A stretch of DNA of 64,000 nucleotides from assembly GCF_000251145.1 (NCBI RefSeq), contig NZ_AIDW01000006.1, positions 153,501-217,500 of the forward strand, written 5' to 3'. A program made the translations under genes and the position numbers. Shown in pieces: positions 33,945 through 43,529 of the stretch (its first letter is position 1; each line of letters starts with the position of its first letter). The notes beneath the pieces are model-generated. The model did no database searches, had not been told where the DNA came from, and saw only the letters and a program-made list of their open reading frames with translations. This stretch comes from Sphingomonas sp. PAMC 26621 (GTDB lineage Bacteria > Pseudomonadota > Alphaproteobacteria > Sphingomonadales > Sphingomonadaceae).

Positions 33945-36239
33945 ATGGAAACGTCGAGCATTTCACGACGCGCAATGCTGCTTGGCGCAGGCGCGGTGAC
34001 GGCCTGGGCGACGAGTCCTGCGCGCGCCTTGCTTGCGGCGGCGGATCAGGTTGACGCGTCCCCGATGATCGAATCGCTGATCGCGCGCATGACCGTTGCC
34101 GAAAAGGCGGGACAGCTCACGCTCAACGCAGCCGCCTGGGCAGGCGGCGCTGCGAACGCGCTCAACCCGATCAAGGCGGGCGCCACCTTCGAGACTCAAC
34201 TCGCCGAGGTCCGCGACGGGCATCTGACCGGCGTGTTCAACGGCCACGGCACCGACATGGCGCAGCGGATGCAAAGCACCGCGATGCGCGAGTCGCGGAT
34301 GAAGATCCCGCTGCTCTTCGCCGCCGATGTCATTCACGGTTTCCGCACCGTCTTTCCCGTGCCGCTCGCCGAAGCGGGGAGCTTCGATCCCGACCTGGCG
34401 GAAAGCACCGCGCGTGCAGCGGCGGTCGAGGCGTCGGCGGCAGGAATCGACTGGACGTTCGCGCCGATGGTCGACATCGCGCGCGACCAGCGCTGGGGGC
34501 GTGGGGTCGAAGGCGCGGGCGAGGACGTGTTCCTTGGCCGGATGATGGCCGCCGCGCGCGTTCGCGGGTTCCAGGGCCGCAAGGGGCTCGCCGCCGACGA
34601 CGCGGTGATGGCCTGCGCGAAGCATTTCGCGGCCTATGGCGCGGCGGAAGCCGGGCTTGATTACAACAGCGTCGACGTGTCCGAGCGGACCTTGCGCGAC
34701 GTCTATTTCCCGACGTTCCAGGCGGCGTTCGATGCTGGCGTGGGATCGACGATGGCGTCGTTCAACGAGATTTCGGGCGTGCCGGCAACCGCCAACCCGT
34801 GGCTGCTCGATACCGTGTTGCGCAAGGAATGGGGGTTCGGCGGTCTGGTCGTGTCGGATTATACCGGTGACGAGGAACTCATCGCGCACGGCTTCGCCGC
34901 CGATGCGCGCGAGGCGACGCGGCTCGCGTTCCTGGCGGGGGTCGACATGAGCATGCAGAGCAGCTTCTACCGCGATCACCTGCCCGCGCTAGTCGCGTCG
35001 GGCGCGGTGCCGATGGCGCGGCTCGATCAGGCCGTGCGGCGCGTGCTCCGCGTCAAGCAGGCGCTCGGCCTGTTCGATAATCCGTTCCGCCGGATCGATG
35101 CGAAGCGCGAGCGGACGCGGGTGCGGACCAAGGCAAATCTTGCGCTCGCGCGCGACGCGGGGCGCCGGTCGATCGTATTGCTCAAGAACGACGGCGACCT
35201 GTTGCCTTTGCCCCGGTCGGGCAAGCGGATCGCGTTGATCGGTCCGTTTGCGCAAGGGCAGAAGGATCTGATCGGCCCGTGGAATGTCTACGGTTCGGAC
35301 AGCGAGGCGGTCGATCTGTTGACGGGTGTGCGCGCTGTCGTCGCCGACGCCGGGATGGTGACCGCAACCGCCGGTTCCGGGATCGAGCAGGCGCTTCCCG
35401 GCGGGATCGACGCCGCGGTCGCCGCGGCACGGGCAGCGGACATCGTCGTCCTCGCGATCGGTGAGGGGCAGAACATGTCGGGCGAGGCGCAGTCGCGGGA
35501 CGCGATCGTCATCCCCGCACCGCAACTGGCGCTCGCCGCCGCGGTCTCCGCGACGGGCAAGCCGATCGTCGTCGCGCTCCGCAACGGGCGCGCGCTGGAA
35601 CTGTCGGGCGCGGTGCTGGATGCGCCGGCGATCCTCGTGACGTGGTTCCTCGGGTCGCAATCGGGCCCGGCGATCTCCGACATCCTGTTCGGGCTGGCGG
35701 CACCGTCGGCACGTTTGCCCGCCAGCTTCCCGTTCTCGACCGGGCAGGAGCCCTATCATTATGCGCACAAATCAACCGGGCGGCCGAATCTCACGGAACA
35801 GCTGACCGAATATAAGGCGCATTACCGCGAAGCGCCCAATGCGGCGCGGTTCGCGTTCGGGCACGGGCTGACCTACGGCAAGATCGCCTATGGCAACCTG
35901 CAACTCGGCACGGGAAAGCTCGCGTGGAACGGCGACCTCACCGTCCGCGCGACGATCACCAACAGTGGCAGCCGCGCGGCGGACGAGGTGGTTCAGCTCT
36001 ATATCCACGACGTTGCCGCCAGCATCACCCGCCCGGTCCGCGAGCTCAAGGCGTTCCGCCGCGTCCGCGTGGCGGCCGGGGCGCAGGTCGAGGTGGTCTT
36101 CACCCTCAAGCGCGCCGACCTGCTGTTCATCGGCACTGCGCTGAAACCGACGGTCGAGCCGGGGCAGTTCCGCATCTGGGTCGCGCCGTCGGCACAGGCG
36201 GAGGGTGTCAGCGGGACGTTCGACCTGGTCGCGGGCTGA
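33945..36239 (+). CDS. Beta-glucosidase, glycoside hydrolase family 3
   Basis: A 764-residue exported enzyme. The leader has a Tat motif (SISRRAMLLGAGAVTAWATS). The GH3 N-terminal barrel contains KIPLLFAADVIHGFRTVFPV, WTFAPMVDIARDQRWGRGVE and CAKHFAAYGAAEAGLDYN; the nucleophile is Asp305 in LVVSDYTGDEE. The C-terminal alpha/beta sandwich (SIVLLKNDGDLLPLP) and fibronectin-III-like domain (VVQLYIHDV, PVRELKAFRRV) complete the BglX-type architecture. Start ATG 33945 follows GGGGAGGATAAGCG. It would cleave imported oligosaccharides to glucose in the periplasm. Divergent from lacI across the shared operator. Confidence 0.95.
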   Translation: METSSISRRAMLLGAGAVTAWATSPARALLAAADQVDASPMIESLIARMTVAEKAGQLTLNAAAWAGGAANALNPIKAGATFETQLAEVRDGHLTGVFNGHGTDMAQRMQSTAMRESRMKIPLLFAADVIHGFRTVFPVPLAEAGSFDPDLAESTARAAAVEASAAGIDWTFAPMVDIARDQRWGRGVEGAGEDVFLGRMMAAARVRGFQGRKGLAADDAVMACAKHFAAYGAAEAGLDYNSVDVSERTLRDVYFPTFQAAFDAGVGSTMASFNEISGVPATANPWLLDTVLRKEWGFGGLVVSDYTGDEELIAHGFAADAREATRLAFLAGVDMSMQSSFYRDHLPALVASGAVPMARLDQAVRRVLRVKQALGLFDNPFRRIDAKRERTRVRTKANLALARDAGRRSIVLLKNDGDLLPLPRSGKRIALIGPFAQGQKDLIGPWNVYGSDSEAVDLLTGVRAVVADAGMVTATAGSGIEQALPGGIDAAVAAARAADIVVLAIGEGQNMSGEAQSRDAIVIPAPQLALAAAVSATGKPIVVALRNGRALELSGAVLDAPAILVTWFLGSQSGPAISDILFGLAAPSARLPASFPFSTGQEPYHYAHKSTGRPNLTEQLTEYKAHYREAPNAARFAFGHGLTYGKIAYGNLQLGTGKLAWNGDLTVRATITNSGSRAADEVVQLYIHDVAASITRPVRELKAFRRVRVAAGAQVEVVFTLKRADLLFIGTALKPTVEPGQFRIWVAPSAQAEGVSGTFDLVAG

Positions 36240-36242
36240 CCC

Positions 36243-37589
36243 TCAGGTGTCGGCGCGGTCCGCCAGATCCTCGACCAGCGCGGCATGGACGCCGCGCTTG
36301 AGCGGGTTTGCCAGCATGACCAGCGCCGACGCCACCAGCCCCGCCGAGCAGGCGTACAGCATCAGGTCGCGGATCCCCGCGATCGTCGCCCCAGTCTGCA
36401 CCGCGCCCGCGACATAGCCGATATGGCGGTAGAACAGCCCAAGCACCCCCGCCGCCGCCGCCAGCCCGAGCTTCTGCAGCAGGGCGGCCACACCGAACGC
36501 CAGCGCCTCGACCCGGGTCCCGGCAAGCGCTTCGCCATATTCGACCGTATTGGGCAGCATCGACCAGAAGACGAGGTTGAACCCGGTAAACGCCGCCTGG
36601 AGCAGCGCGAGCACGACGATCGGCGTGACGAGGCCGCCAGCGCCGAACACCGCAAGGCACGCCAGTCCCCATCCGACCGCGACGAACCACACCCCGCGCA
36701 ACCCGATCCAGCGCGTGACCGCCATCCACACCGGTACCGCGACCGTCCCGGCGAGCGCCATCAGCGCGAGGGTCTGCGGACCCTGCGCCGGTTGCCCTGC
36801 GACATGCTTGAAATAATAGAGCACCGATTGCGTCAGCAGCGCCGCCGCCAGCCCTGCGGCCATCGCCGCGAAATTGAGCGTCACGAACGCGCGATTGCCG
36901 AGCAGCAGGCGCAGCCCCGTCAGCAAAGGCAGTGGTGGTTGCGCCCGGTCCGCAGCCGGTGCCTCGCGCGCAAAGATCGCCAGGGCTAGCAACAGCCCCG
37001 CGCCGACCACGCCATAGACGATCGCGGCAGCGGCGAACCCCGCCTGGCCGGCCGCGTCGCCGGTGGTCCGCAGCGCGATCCACGGCGTGCCGACCGTGAC
37101 GACCAGCGCCGCCACCGTCCCGAACACCATCCGCACCCCCGCGAGCGTCGTGCGGTCGCGGCTGTCGCTGCTGAACCGCGCGCTCCACGCGGCATAGGGC
37201 ACGTTGACCGTGGCATAGAGCGTGCGGAACAGGATCTGCGTGGCGGCGATCGCCCCCGCGAGCCAGCCGCCCGCCAAGTGCGGCGTAGCATACAGCAGCA
37301 CGAACGCCGCCGCGAGCGGCACCGCGCCCGCTGCGATGAACCGCCGATACCGTACGCCGGGGCGTTGCGCTGCGATGCCGACCAGAAGGTCGGCGATCCC
37401 GTCCCAAAGGGCACCTGCCATGTAGAGCGTCCCCGCCAGCGCTGCCGGAAGGGCAAGGACATCGGTGTAGAAGAACAGGAGGTAGAGCGAGACACTTTGC
37501 CAATACAGGTTGCACGCGAAATCGCCCGCGCCGAACAGCACGAACTGGGCCGGACCGGGACGCATCAGGGCAGGAGATGGGCTTTGCAT
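36243..37589 (-). CDS. GPH-family sugar/cation symporter (MFS)
   Basis: A 448-residue inner-membrane transporter with about twelve helices. The N-terminus FGAGDFACNLYWQSVSLYLL and FFYTDVLALPAALAGTLYMA with LWDGIADLLVG is the signature of the glycoside-pentoside-hexuronide:cation symporters; LVFWSMLPNTVEYGEALAGT matches the conserved later loop. It likely carries the glucose or disaccharide made by the GH3 enzyme, whose gene ends three bases away in the opposite direction (convergent). No convincing LacI site was found upstream. Confidence 0.85.
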   Translation of the reverse strand: MQSPSPALMRPGPAQFVLFGAGDFACNLYWQSVSLYLLFFYTDVLALPAALAGTLYMAGALWDGIADLLVGIAAQRPGVRYRRFIAAGAVPLAAAFVLLYATPHLAGGWLAGAIAATQILFRTLYATVNVPYAAWSARFSSDSRDRTTLAGVRMVFGTVAALVVTVGTPWIALRTTGDAAGQAGFAAAAIVYGVVGAGLLLALAIFAREAPAADRAQPPLPLLTGLRLLLGNRAFVTLNFAAMAAGLAAALLTQSVLYYFKHVAGQPAQGPQTLALMALAGTVAVPVWMAVTRWIGLRGVWFVAVGWGLACLAVFGAGGLVTPIVVLALLQAAFTGFNLVFWSMLPNTVEYGEALAGTRVEALAFGVAALLQKLGLAAAAGVLGLFYRHIGYVAGAVQTGATIAGIRDLMLYACSAGLVASALVMLANPLKRGVHAALVEDLADRADT

Positions 37590-38037
37590 GGGCGTCCGTG
37601 TGACTGATCGTCGGCGAGGTCTGGTTTGCGTCGCACGGTATCGGTTCCGACACTATCCGGAAGTGTTCGTTTCGAGCGGAGCAAAGTCGACAACCCATAT
37701 TATCTGCTTCCCGTCGCCTTGCTCGTTCGGAAGGTGCCCTGGAGATGGAGGGGATGCGGCGGATCCTGAACGGCGACTTCTGGGTCAACGTGGCGGTTCG
37801 GTCATGGCGCGCCACCAGGTATCCAGCGAAGTCTGGCGGCCACTACGCACAATGCCGGCGCAATCGCGGCGTGGCGAATAGCGGTAGCACCCGGGAAAAG
37901 CGCGGGCACCCGGTACGGACGGCCCCGGCAGGACTTCCGCCGCGAACGGCCCGGTCTGCAGAGCCGCGCTTTCCGACTGCGCCGCCCCTGTCCGCACGGC
38001 CTTGCCGCAGCCGCCCGTTTTGGGCACCTTCGCGTTC
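37590..38037. other. 448-base gap without a recognised gene
   Basis: Between the start of the symporter gene and the M28 peptidase I find no reading frame with recognisable protein features on either strand. It must contain the symporter promoter (near 37600-37680, which is slightly AT-richer: ACCCATATTATCTG) and that of the peptidase. A GGTATCGGTTCC stretch at 37637-37648 is only a weak dyad. Confidence 0.5.
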
Positions 38038-39555
38038 ATGCTGAAGCCCTTCCGTACGTTCGCGCCGCTTGGTCTGCTCCCGCTCCTGATCGGCGCGTCC
38101 CGGCCGCTGCCTGCCGATCCCGATACGCGCGCCTGGTGGGCGACGACCGCCGCGCTGTCGGATGACGCGATGGCGGGACGCGACGCGGGCTCTGCCGCCT
38201 ATGAACGCGCCGCCAAGCTGGTCGAAGCGGGGTTCGCGGCCGCCGGTCTCGAGCCCGCGGGCGATAATGGCGGCTACATGCAGCGCGTGCCGATGCAGGC
38301 GCTGTCGATTGACCGCGCGACGTTCAGCGTCGGCGCCCGGCCGCTGCGCTTCCTCTACGACATCATGATCAACCCGTACCCGGGCATGCCGCCGCGGATC
38401 GATGCGCCGCTGGCCTATCGCGGCTATTGCAAGGCGGGCACGCTCGGCGACGTGCGCGGCAAGGCGGTGATCTGCCACGGAACGCACCGCGCCGGGCTGC
38501 CGTCAGATGCGGAGCGGCTCGCGGCCGTCAAGGCGGCGGGCGCAAGCGCGCTCCTGACCATCGCGGACCCCGGCTTCACGGTCGAACCGCCACGCTGGCC
38601 CTTCGCCTACGCACGCACGGTTTGGCTCCAGGGCAGCCCGCCGGAAGCGGCGGGGCTGATGCGATTCACACTCAACGCTGACGCATTGGGGCGATTGGAT
38701 GCTGGCAGCGACCGCGATGCTGCGCGGCTTGTCGCCGCGGGCGCGGCCGGCCAAGCGCTGCCCGACTTCGATATTCCGGGGCGCTTCCACGCGGATTTCA
38801 AAGTCTCGGAGCGAACGATCAGCGCGCCCAATGTGCTTGCGCGGCTGCCGGGCAGTGACCCGTCGCGCGCGGCGCAAGTGATCGTGCTCTCCGCGCATCT
38901 CGACGGCTATGGCTTCGGCGAGCCGGTTGCGGGCGACGGTCTCTACAACGGCACGCTCGACGATGCCGCCTACGTCGCGTTGCTGATCCGTCTTGCCGAG
39001 CGGCGCCAGCGCGCGGGATTCGCGCGGCCGGTGCTGTTCGCGGCGTTCACCGGCGAGGAGAAAGGCCTTCTTGGCGCCCGCTGGTTCGTCGCGCACCCAA
39101 CGCTGCCGCGCGATCATATCGCCGCGGACATCAATCTCGACCAGTTGCGGCCGATCTTTCCGCTTGAGCTGCTGACCGTCCATGCGCTTACCGACACGAC
39201 GCTGGGCGACGATGCGCGCGCCGTGGCCGCCGGGATGAACGTCGGGGTGCAACCCGATCCCGAACCAGAACGCAACCTGCTGCGCCGCGCCGATCAATGG
39301 CCGTTCATGGAGGCGGGCATCCCCGCGACGGCGTTCGTGTTCGGCTACCGGCCGGGGACGGAGAGCGAGCGTATCTATCGACGGTGGTACAAGACCGGCT
39401 ATCACAAGCCGCAGGACGACTTGACGCAGCCGATCGACTGGCACGCTGCGGCGGACTTCAACCGGTTCTTTTACGCACTCGTGGAGCGTGTCGCGGACCA
39501 GCCCGCGGCGCCGGCGTGGAAGCCTGGCAGCACGCTGCGCACCGCTAAACGCTAG
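38038..39555 (+). CDS. Exported M28-family zinc peptidase
   Basis: A 505-residue protein from ATG 38038 with an N-terminal signal segment (APLGLLPLLIGASRPLPA). The zinc aminopeptidase site is complete: His in VLSAHLDGYGF, Asp in GTLDDAAYVA, the Glu pair in FTGEEKGLLGARWF, Asp in DINLDQL and His in GYHKPQDDL. A PA-type insert (GTLGDVRGKAVICHGTHRAG) lies between leader and catalytic domain, as in many M28 peptidases. It should remove N-terminal residues from peptides in the periplasm. Not obviously part of the glycan locus. Confidence 0.88.
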   Translation: MLKPFRTFAPLGLLPLLIGASRPLPADPDTRAWWATTAALSDDAMAGRDAGSAAYERAAKLVEAGFAAAGLEPAGDNGGYMQRVPMQALSIDRATFSVGARPLRFLYDIMINPYPGMPPRIDAPLAYRGYCKAGTLGDVRGKAVICHGTHRAGLPSDAERLAAVKAAGASALLTIADPGFTVEPPRWPFAYARTVWLQGSPPEAAGLMRFTLNADALGRLDAGSDRDAARLVAAGAAGQALPDFDIPGRFHADFKVSERTISAPNVLARLPGSDPSRAAQVIVLSAHLDGYGFGEPVAGDGLYNGTLDDAAYVALLIRLAERRQRAGFARPVLFAAFTGEEKGLLGARWFVAHPTLPRDHIAADINLDQLRPIFPLELLTVHALTDTTLGDDARAVAAGMNVGVQPDPEPERNLLRRADQWPFMEAGIPATAFVFGYRPGTESERIYRRWYKTGYHKPQDDLTQPIDWHAAADFNRFFYALVERVADQPAAPAWKPGSTLRTAKR

Positions 39556-39845
39556 GCGGTACTTGGTATCGAGCGGCGGACCAGGCCTTTCACGAGCCAG
39601 GGGCTGGCGGGCAAGGTCGCGGGGATGATGAGCGAGGCTGACGGCCATCGAAAATGAATGTCGAGCGGACTAGCGTCCAACGACGCGGTCAGGCGGCGGT
39701 ATCGCGGGAACTACGTATGGAGCGGCCGGAACCGACCCCCTAATATTCCCCTTCGGTGCCAACGCCACGCGTCAAGGCCTTGCGGTGGGGCGCTCGACCC
39801 CAGGGGGACTGTATCGGCGATGCAGCGACGGCGGTCGCCGACCGC

Positions 39846-39974
39846 ATGCTTGCGCTTCTGGCGGGGAAATTGGCCGTGACGACAGGGTATCTCATCGCTG
39901 CGTTCGTCTCGGGGCTGCTGATTGGTGCCGCGCTGGTCACGTATTGGCTGGGTTGGCATCGGCGCTGGCTCTGA
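39846..39974 (+). CDS. Possible 42-residue single-pass membrane protein
   Basis: ATG 39846 opens a 42-codon frame ending at TGA 39972-39974: after a short basic start (MLALLAGKLAV) one hydrophobic helix (YLIAAFVSGLLIGAALVTYW) and a positively charged tail (GWHRRWL), fitting a small inner-membrane protein with the tail in the cytoplasm. No ribosome site is convincing and no family is known. It stands alone between the M28 peptidase and the universal stress operon. Confidence 0.35.
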   Translation: MLALLAGKLAVTTGYLIAAFVSGLLIGAALVTYWLGWHRRWL

Positions 39975-40140
39975 CGGCGGACTTTCGAGCCTCCTGATGC
40001 GTGATGGCGCGACATGTCCCCTCAGTGGACGTGCTCGGTCGAGGAGAGCGAGCCGGGCAAAGGGGGCGAGGCCTGGGGATCAGGCGGCGGTGACCGATAA
40101 GCGCACTTCACCAACAGCAACCGTCGCCAAGGAAGCCATC

Positions 40141-40968
40141 GTGATCAAGGATATCCTGCTCATCGTCGAGAATTCGGCGCATGCCAATCCGATCATCCGC
40201 GCCGCCGTGACGATGGCGGAACGGTTGGCGGCCACGCTCACGATCGAGGTGCTGACCGCAAGCCCACTGCTGATCCCGGCGCTCGCCCCGCTGACGACGA
40301 TGTATGTCCCCGACTGGGCGATGGCCGAGGACGAAGCCGCGCGCATCAACACCATTTCCGCCAGCGTCGCCGGGTCGCCCGCAGTCCTTCGCGTGCTTGG
40401 CCTTCGCGACGACGTCTTCGATCTTGCCCGGCGCGCCGGGCGTGCTGGCCCGCTGGTCGATCTGATCGTGATGGGCAGCGATGCGGACTGGGAGACGCGG
40501 TGGCTGCGGCGTCGGGCGTCCGAGACGGTCGTGATGGGTGCGGGGACGCCCCTGTTGATCCTTCCGGGTGCGACTGCGTTGCCCCCCGTCCACAACGCGG
40601 TGCTGGGGTGGAAAGACTGCCCCGAAGCGCGCCGCGCGGTGCACGATCTGGTGGCGATGACCGAGCCCGGCGCGAAGGTGTCGGTCGTCACCGTCGGCGT
40701 GGAGGAAGGTGACGAAGGAAGCTCTGTCGAGAGTGTAGACGAAGTCGTTCGTCACCTGGTCCGCCACGGGTTGCGCGCCGAACGGAAGGCCGTGACCGAC
40801 GCGGCGCTATCCGACGCGGAAGTATTGCAAGCCTTCGCGCTGGAGGATGGCGCGGATCTGCTCGCGATCGGTGCGTTCGGGCATACGCGGCTGCGCGAGG
40901 TGATGCTCGGCGGCGTTACCCGCAGCTTGCTCGACACGGTGCGGTTGCCTTTGTTGGTGTCACGATGA
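40141..40968 (+). CDS. Universal stress protein (UspA family)
   Basis: A 275-residue protein from GTG 40141 (AAGGAAGCC precedes it) with two tandem Usp-like halves. The first half begins IKDILLIVENSAHANPIIRA; the second ends DGADLLAIGAFGHTRLREVM with GGVTRSLLDTVRLPLLVSR, the G-x2-G-x9-G-S/T-like ATP-binding signature (here GAFGHTRLREVMLGGVTRS). The stop overlaps the P-type ATPase start (ATGA), so the stress protein and the pump are co-translated. Start could lie further upstream at GTG 40090. Confidence 0.85.
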   Translation: MIKDILLIVENSAHANPIIRAAVTMAERLAATLTIEVLTASPLLIPALAPLTTMYVPDWAMAEDEAARINTISASVAGSPAVLRVLGLRDDVFDLARRAGRAGPLVDLIVMGSDADWETRWLRRRASETVVMGAGTPLLILPGATALPPVHNAVLGWKDCPEARRAVHDLVAMTEPGAKVSVVTVGVEEGDEGSSVESVDEVVRHLVRHGLRAERKAVTDAALSDAEVLQAFALEDGADLLAIGAFGHTRLREVMLGGVTRSLLDTVRLPLLVSR

Positions 40969-43529
40969 AGCCCACCGTCGGCACCGGACTGTCGTCCGTG
41001 GACGCAGCGTCGCGGCTCGCGCTCGACGGCCCCAACGAACTTCCGCGCGCGGGGCAGCGATCGACCTGGCGGATCGCGCTCGACGTCCTGCGCGAACCGA
41101 TGCTGGCGCTGCTGCTGCTCGGTGGCCTGGCCTATCTGCTGCTTGGCGATCTCACCGAGGCATTGATCCTGCTCGGCTTCGCGACCTTCTCGGTCGGGGT
41201 TACCGTCGTGCAGGAAGCGCGTACCGAGCATGTACTGGAGGCGTTGCGCGATCTTTCCGCACCGCGCGCGCTGGTGATCCGTGATGGCGCACGCCTTCAA
41301 GTCGCCGGGCGCGACGTGGTCCGCGACGATCTGATCGTGCTGGAACAGGGCGACCGGATCGCCGCCGATGCCGTGCTGGTCGAGGCGAGCGACCTGCAGA
41401 CCGATGAATCGCTGCTCACGGGAGAGTCTCTGCCGGTCGGCAAGATCGTGGCGGGCGAAGCGGAGAGCGACGCGGCGCACCGGCCGGGCGGCGACGGTCA
41501 ACCCTATGTCTATTCGGGCTCGCTCGTCGCGCGCGGTGGCGGGATTGCGCGCGTGCTGGCGACGGGGCCGCGAAGCGAGATCGGTCGGATCGGCCAGTCG
41601 CTTGCGACGCTCGACACCGAAGCCCCGCGTCTGAGCCGCGAGACGACCCGGATCGTCACCTGGTGTGCGATCGGCGGTGGCGCGGTCGCGCTGAGCGTGG
41701 TGCTGCTCTACGGACTGCTCCGCGGCGGGTGGATCGAGGCCGTGCTTGCCGGGATCGCGATCGGCATGTCGATGCTGCCCGAGGAGTTCCCGGTGGTGTT
41801 GACGGTGTTCCTGGCGATGGGGGCATGGCGGATCGGCAAGATCGGCGTGCTCACGCGGCGCGCCGCGGCGATCGAGACGCTCGGGTCGGCAACGGTGCTG
41901 TGTACCGACAAGACCGGCACGTTGACCGAAAACCGCATGTGGCTTGCGGAACTGTGGTTGCCCACGGGGGAAACCCTCAAGCTTGGCGCAGGCGTCGCGG
42001 TCCCGGAATCCTATTATCTGTTGATCGAGACCGCTGCGCTCGCGAGTGCGGCCGTCCCGACCGACCCGATGGACATCGCGCTGCACGGTGCGCGCGCGGA
42101 GATGCCGGACATCGCCTTGCCCGCCGGTGCGCCCGTCCATGTCTATGCGCTGCGGCCCGAGTTGCTGGCGATGTCGAACGTCTGGGCGGATGGCGACACG
42201 CTGGCGACTTCGGCCAAGGGGGCGCCGGAAGCGATCGCCGCCCTGTGCCATCTGACGGGCGATGCGCTTGCGGCGATGACGGCAGCGGTCGAGGCGATGG
42301 CGGTACGCGGCGTTCGTGTACTCGCCGTCGCGACCGCTACGCCGCTCGATCGGGACTGGGCGGAAACGCAAGACGATTACGCCTACACTTTGACGGGACT
42401 TGTCGGGCTGGCCGATCCGATCCGGGCGAGCGTGCCCGCTGCGGTCGCGGAATGTCGCAGTGCGGGGATCCGCGTCGTGATGATCACCGGCGACTATGCC
42501 GCGACCGCCCGGTCGATCGCGACGCAGGCGGGGATCGACGATGGCGACGTGCTGACCGGCGACGATCTTGCCACGCTGGACGACGCCGCGCTGACGGCCC
42601 GACTGAAGTCGGTGACGGTCTTCGCCCGCATCATGCCCCAACAGAAGTTGCGGATCGTCCAGGCGTTCAAGGCCGCGGGGGAGGTGGTTGCGATGACCGG
42701 TGACGGCGTCAACGACGCACCGTCGTTAAAGGCCGCGCATATCGGCATCGCAATGGGCAAGCGCGGTACCGACGTCGCGCGGGAGGCGGCGGCGATCGTG
42801 CTGCTCGACGACGATTTCGGGTCGATCGTCCAGTCGGTCCGGCTCGGTCGGCGAATCTACGACAATATCCGCAAGGCGATGGCGTTCATCTTCGCGGTGC
42901 ATGTGCCGATCGCCGGGCTGGCGCTGCTGCCGCTGTTCTTCGGCATGCCGTTGCTGTTCGGGCCGATCCACATTGCGCTGCTCGAGATGGTGATCGACCC
43001 GGTCTGCGCGCTGGTGTTCGAGGCCGAGCGCGACGAAGGCGACATCATGACGCGGCCGCCGCGCGATCCGGCGGAGCCGCTGTTTGCCGTATCGATGATC
43101 GTCTGGAGCGTGTTCCAGGGCGGTCTCGCTTTTGCCATGCTGGCGAGCGTCTTCTTCGTCGAGACGTGGAGCGGCATGCCGGAGGCCGAGCTTCGCGCGT
43201 TGATCTTCTTCGCGCTGATCGCCGAGATCGTCGCGCTGATCCTGGTCAACCGATCATTCAGTGCAGCCCTGGGCGAAGCCCTCCTCCGGCACAATGCGGC
43301 ACTGCGCTATGTCGGCGTTGCGATCGCGGGCGTGACCGCGCTGATCCTGTTCCTGCCGCAAGCGCAGGCGCTGCTGAAATTCGGGTCGATCGCGTGGAGC
43401 GACATGGTGCTGGCGGTGGGGTTGGGCGTCGTCCTTCTGGTCCTGCTCGAAGGCTGCAAACCGCTGGTCCGGTGGCTGCTGGCGCGCGCCGCGCCCGCTT
43501 CGCAACCCGGTTCGGTCACCGCGGCGTGA
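40965..43529 (+). CDS. Cation-transporting P-type ATPase (P2-type)
   Basis: An 854-residue inner-membrane pump. Conserved motifs are complete: actuator TGES in LQTDESLLTGESLPVGK, membrane proline motif LPEEFPVVLTVFLAMG, phosphorylation Asp315 in CTDKTGTLTENRM, nucleotide-binding SAKGAPEAIA, and hinge MTGDGVNDAPSLKAAHIGIA. The PEEFP element and C-terminal helices place it with P2 cation ATPases (Ca2+/Mg2+/Na+-K+-like); the ion is not certain. Overlaps usp by four bases at its start and an AI-2E-family gene by four at its end. Confidence 0.93.
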   Translation: MKPTVGTGLSSVDAASRLALDGPNELPRAGQRSTWRIALDVLREPMLALLLLGGLAYLLLGDLTEALILLGFATFSVGVTVVQEARTEHVLEALRDLSAPRALVIRDGARLQVAGRDVVRDDLIVLEQGDRIAADAVLVEASDLQTDESLLTGESLPVGKIVAGEAESDAAHRPGGDGQPYVYSGSLVARGGGIARVLATGPRSEIGRIGQSLATLDTEAPRLSRETTRIVTWCAIGGGAVALSVVLLYGLLRGGWIEAVLAGIAIGMSMLPEEFPVVLTVFLAMGAWRIGKIGVLTRRAAAIETLGSATVLCTDKTGTLTENRMWLAELWLPTGETLKLGAGVAVPESYYLLIETAALASAAVPTDPMDIALHGARAEMPDIALPAGAPVHVYALRPELLAMSNVWADGDTLATSAKGAPEAIAALCHLTGDALAAMTAAVEAMAVRGVRVLAVATATPLDRDWAETQDDYAYTLTGLVGLADPIRASVPAAVAECRSAGIRVVMITGDYAATARSIATQAGIDDGDVLTGDDLATLDDAALTARLKSVTVFARIMPQQKLRIVQAFKAAGEVVAMTGDGVNDAPSLKAAHIGIAMGKRGTDVAREAAAIVLLDDDFGSIVQSVRLGRRIYDNIRKAMAFIFAVHVPIAGLALLPLFFGMPLLFGPIHIALLEMVIDPVCALVFEAERDEGDIMTRPPRDPAEPLFAVSMIVWSVFQGGLAFAMLASVFFVETWSGMPEAELRALIFFALIAEIVALILVNRSFSAALGEALLRHNAALRYVGVAIAGVTALILFLPQAQALLKFGSIAWSDMVLAVGLGVVLLVLLEGCKPLVRWLLARAAPASQPGSVTAA

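Noticed and set aside
37637..37648. GGTATCGGTTCC as a LacI site for the GPH symporter
   Set aside because: Only 8 of 12 positions are symmetric and the CCGG centre is missing; similar stretches arise by chance.
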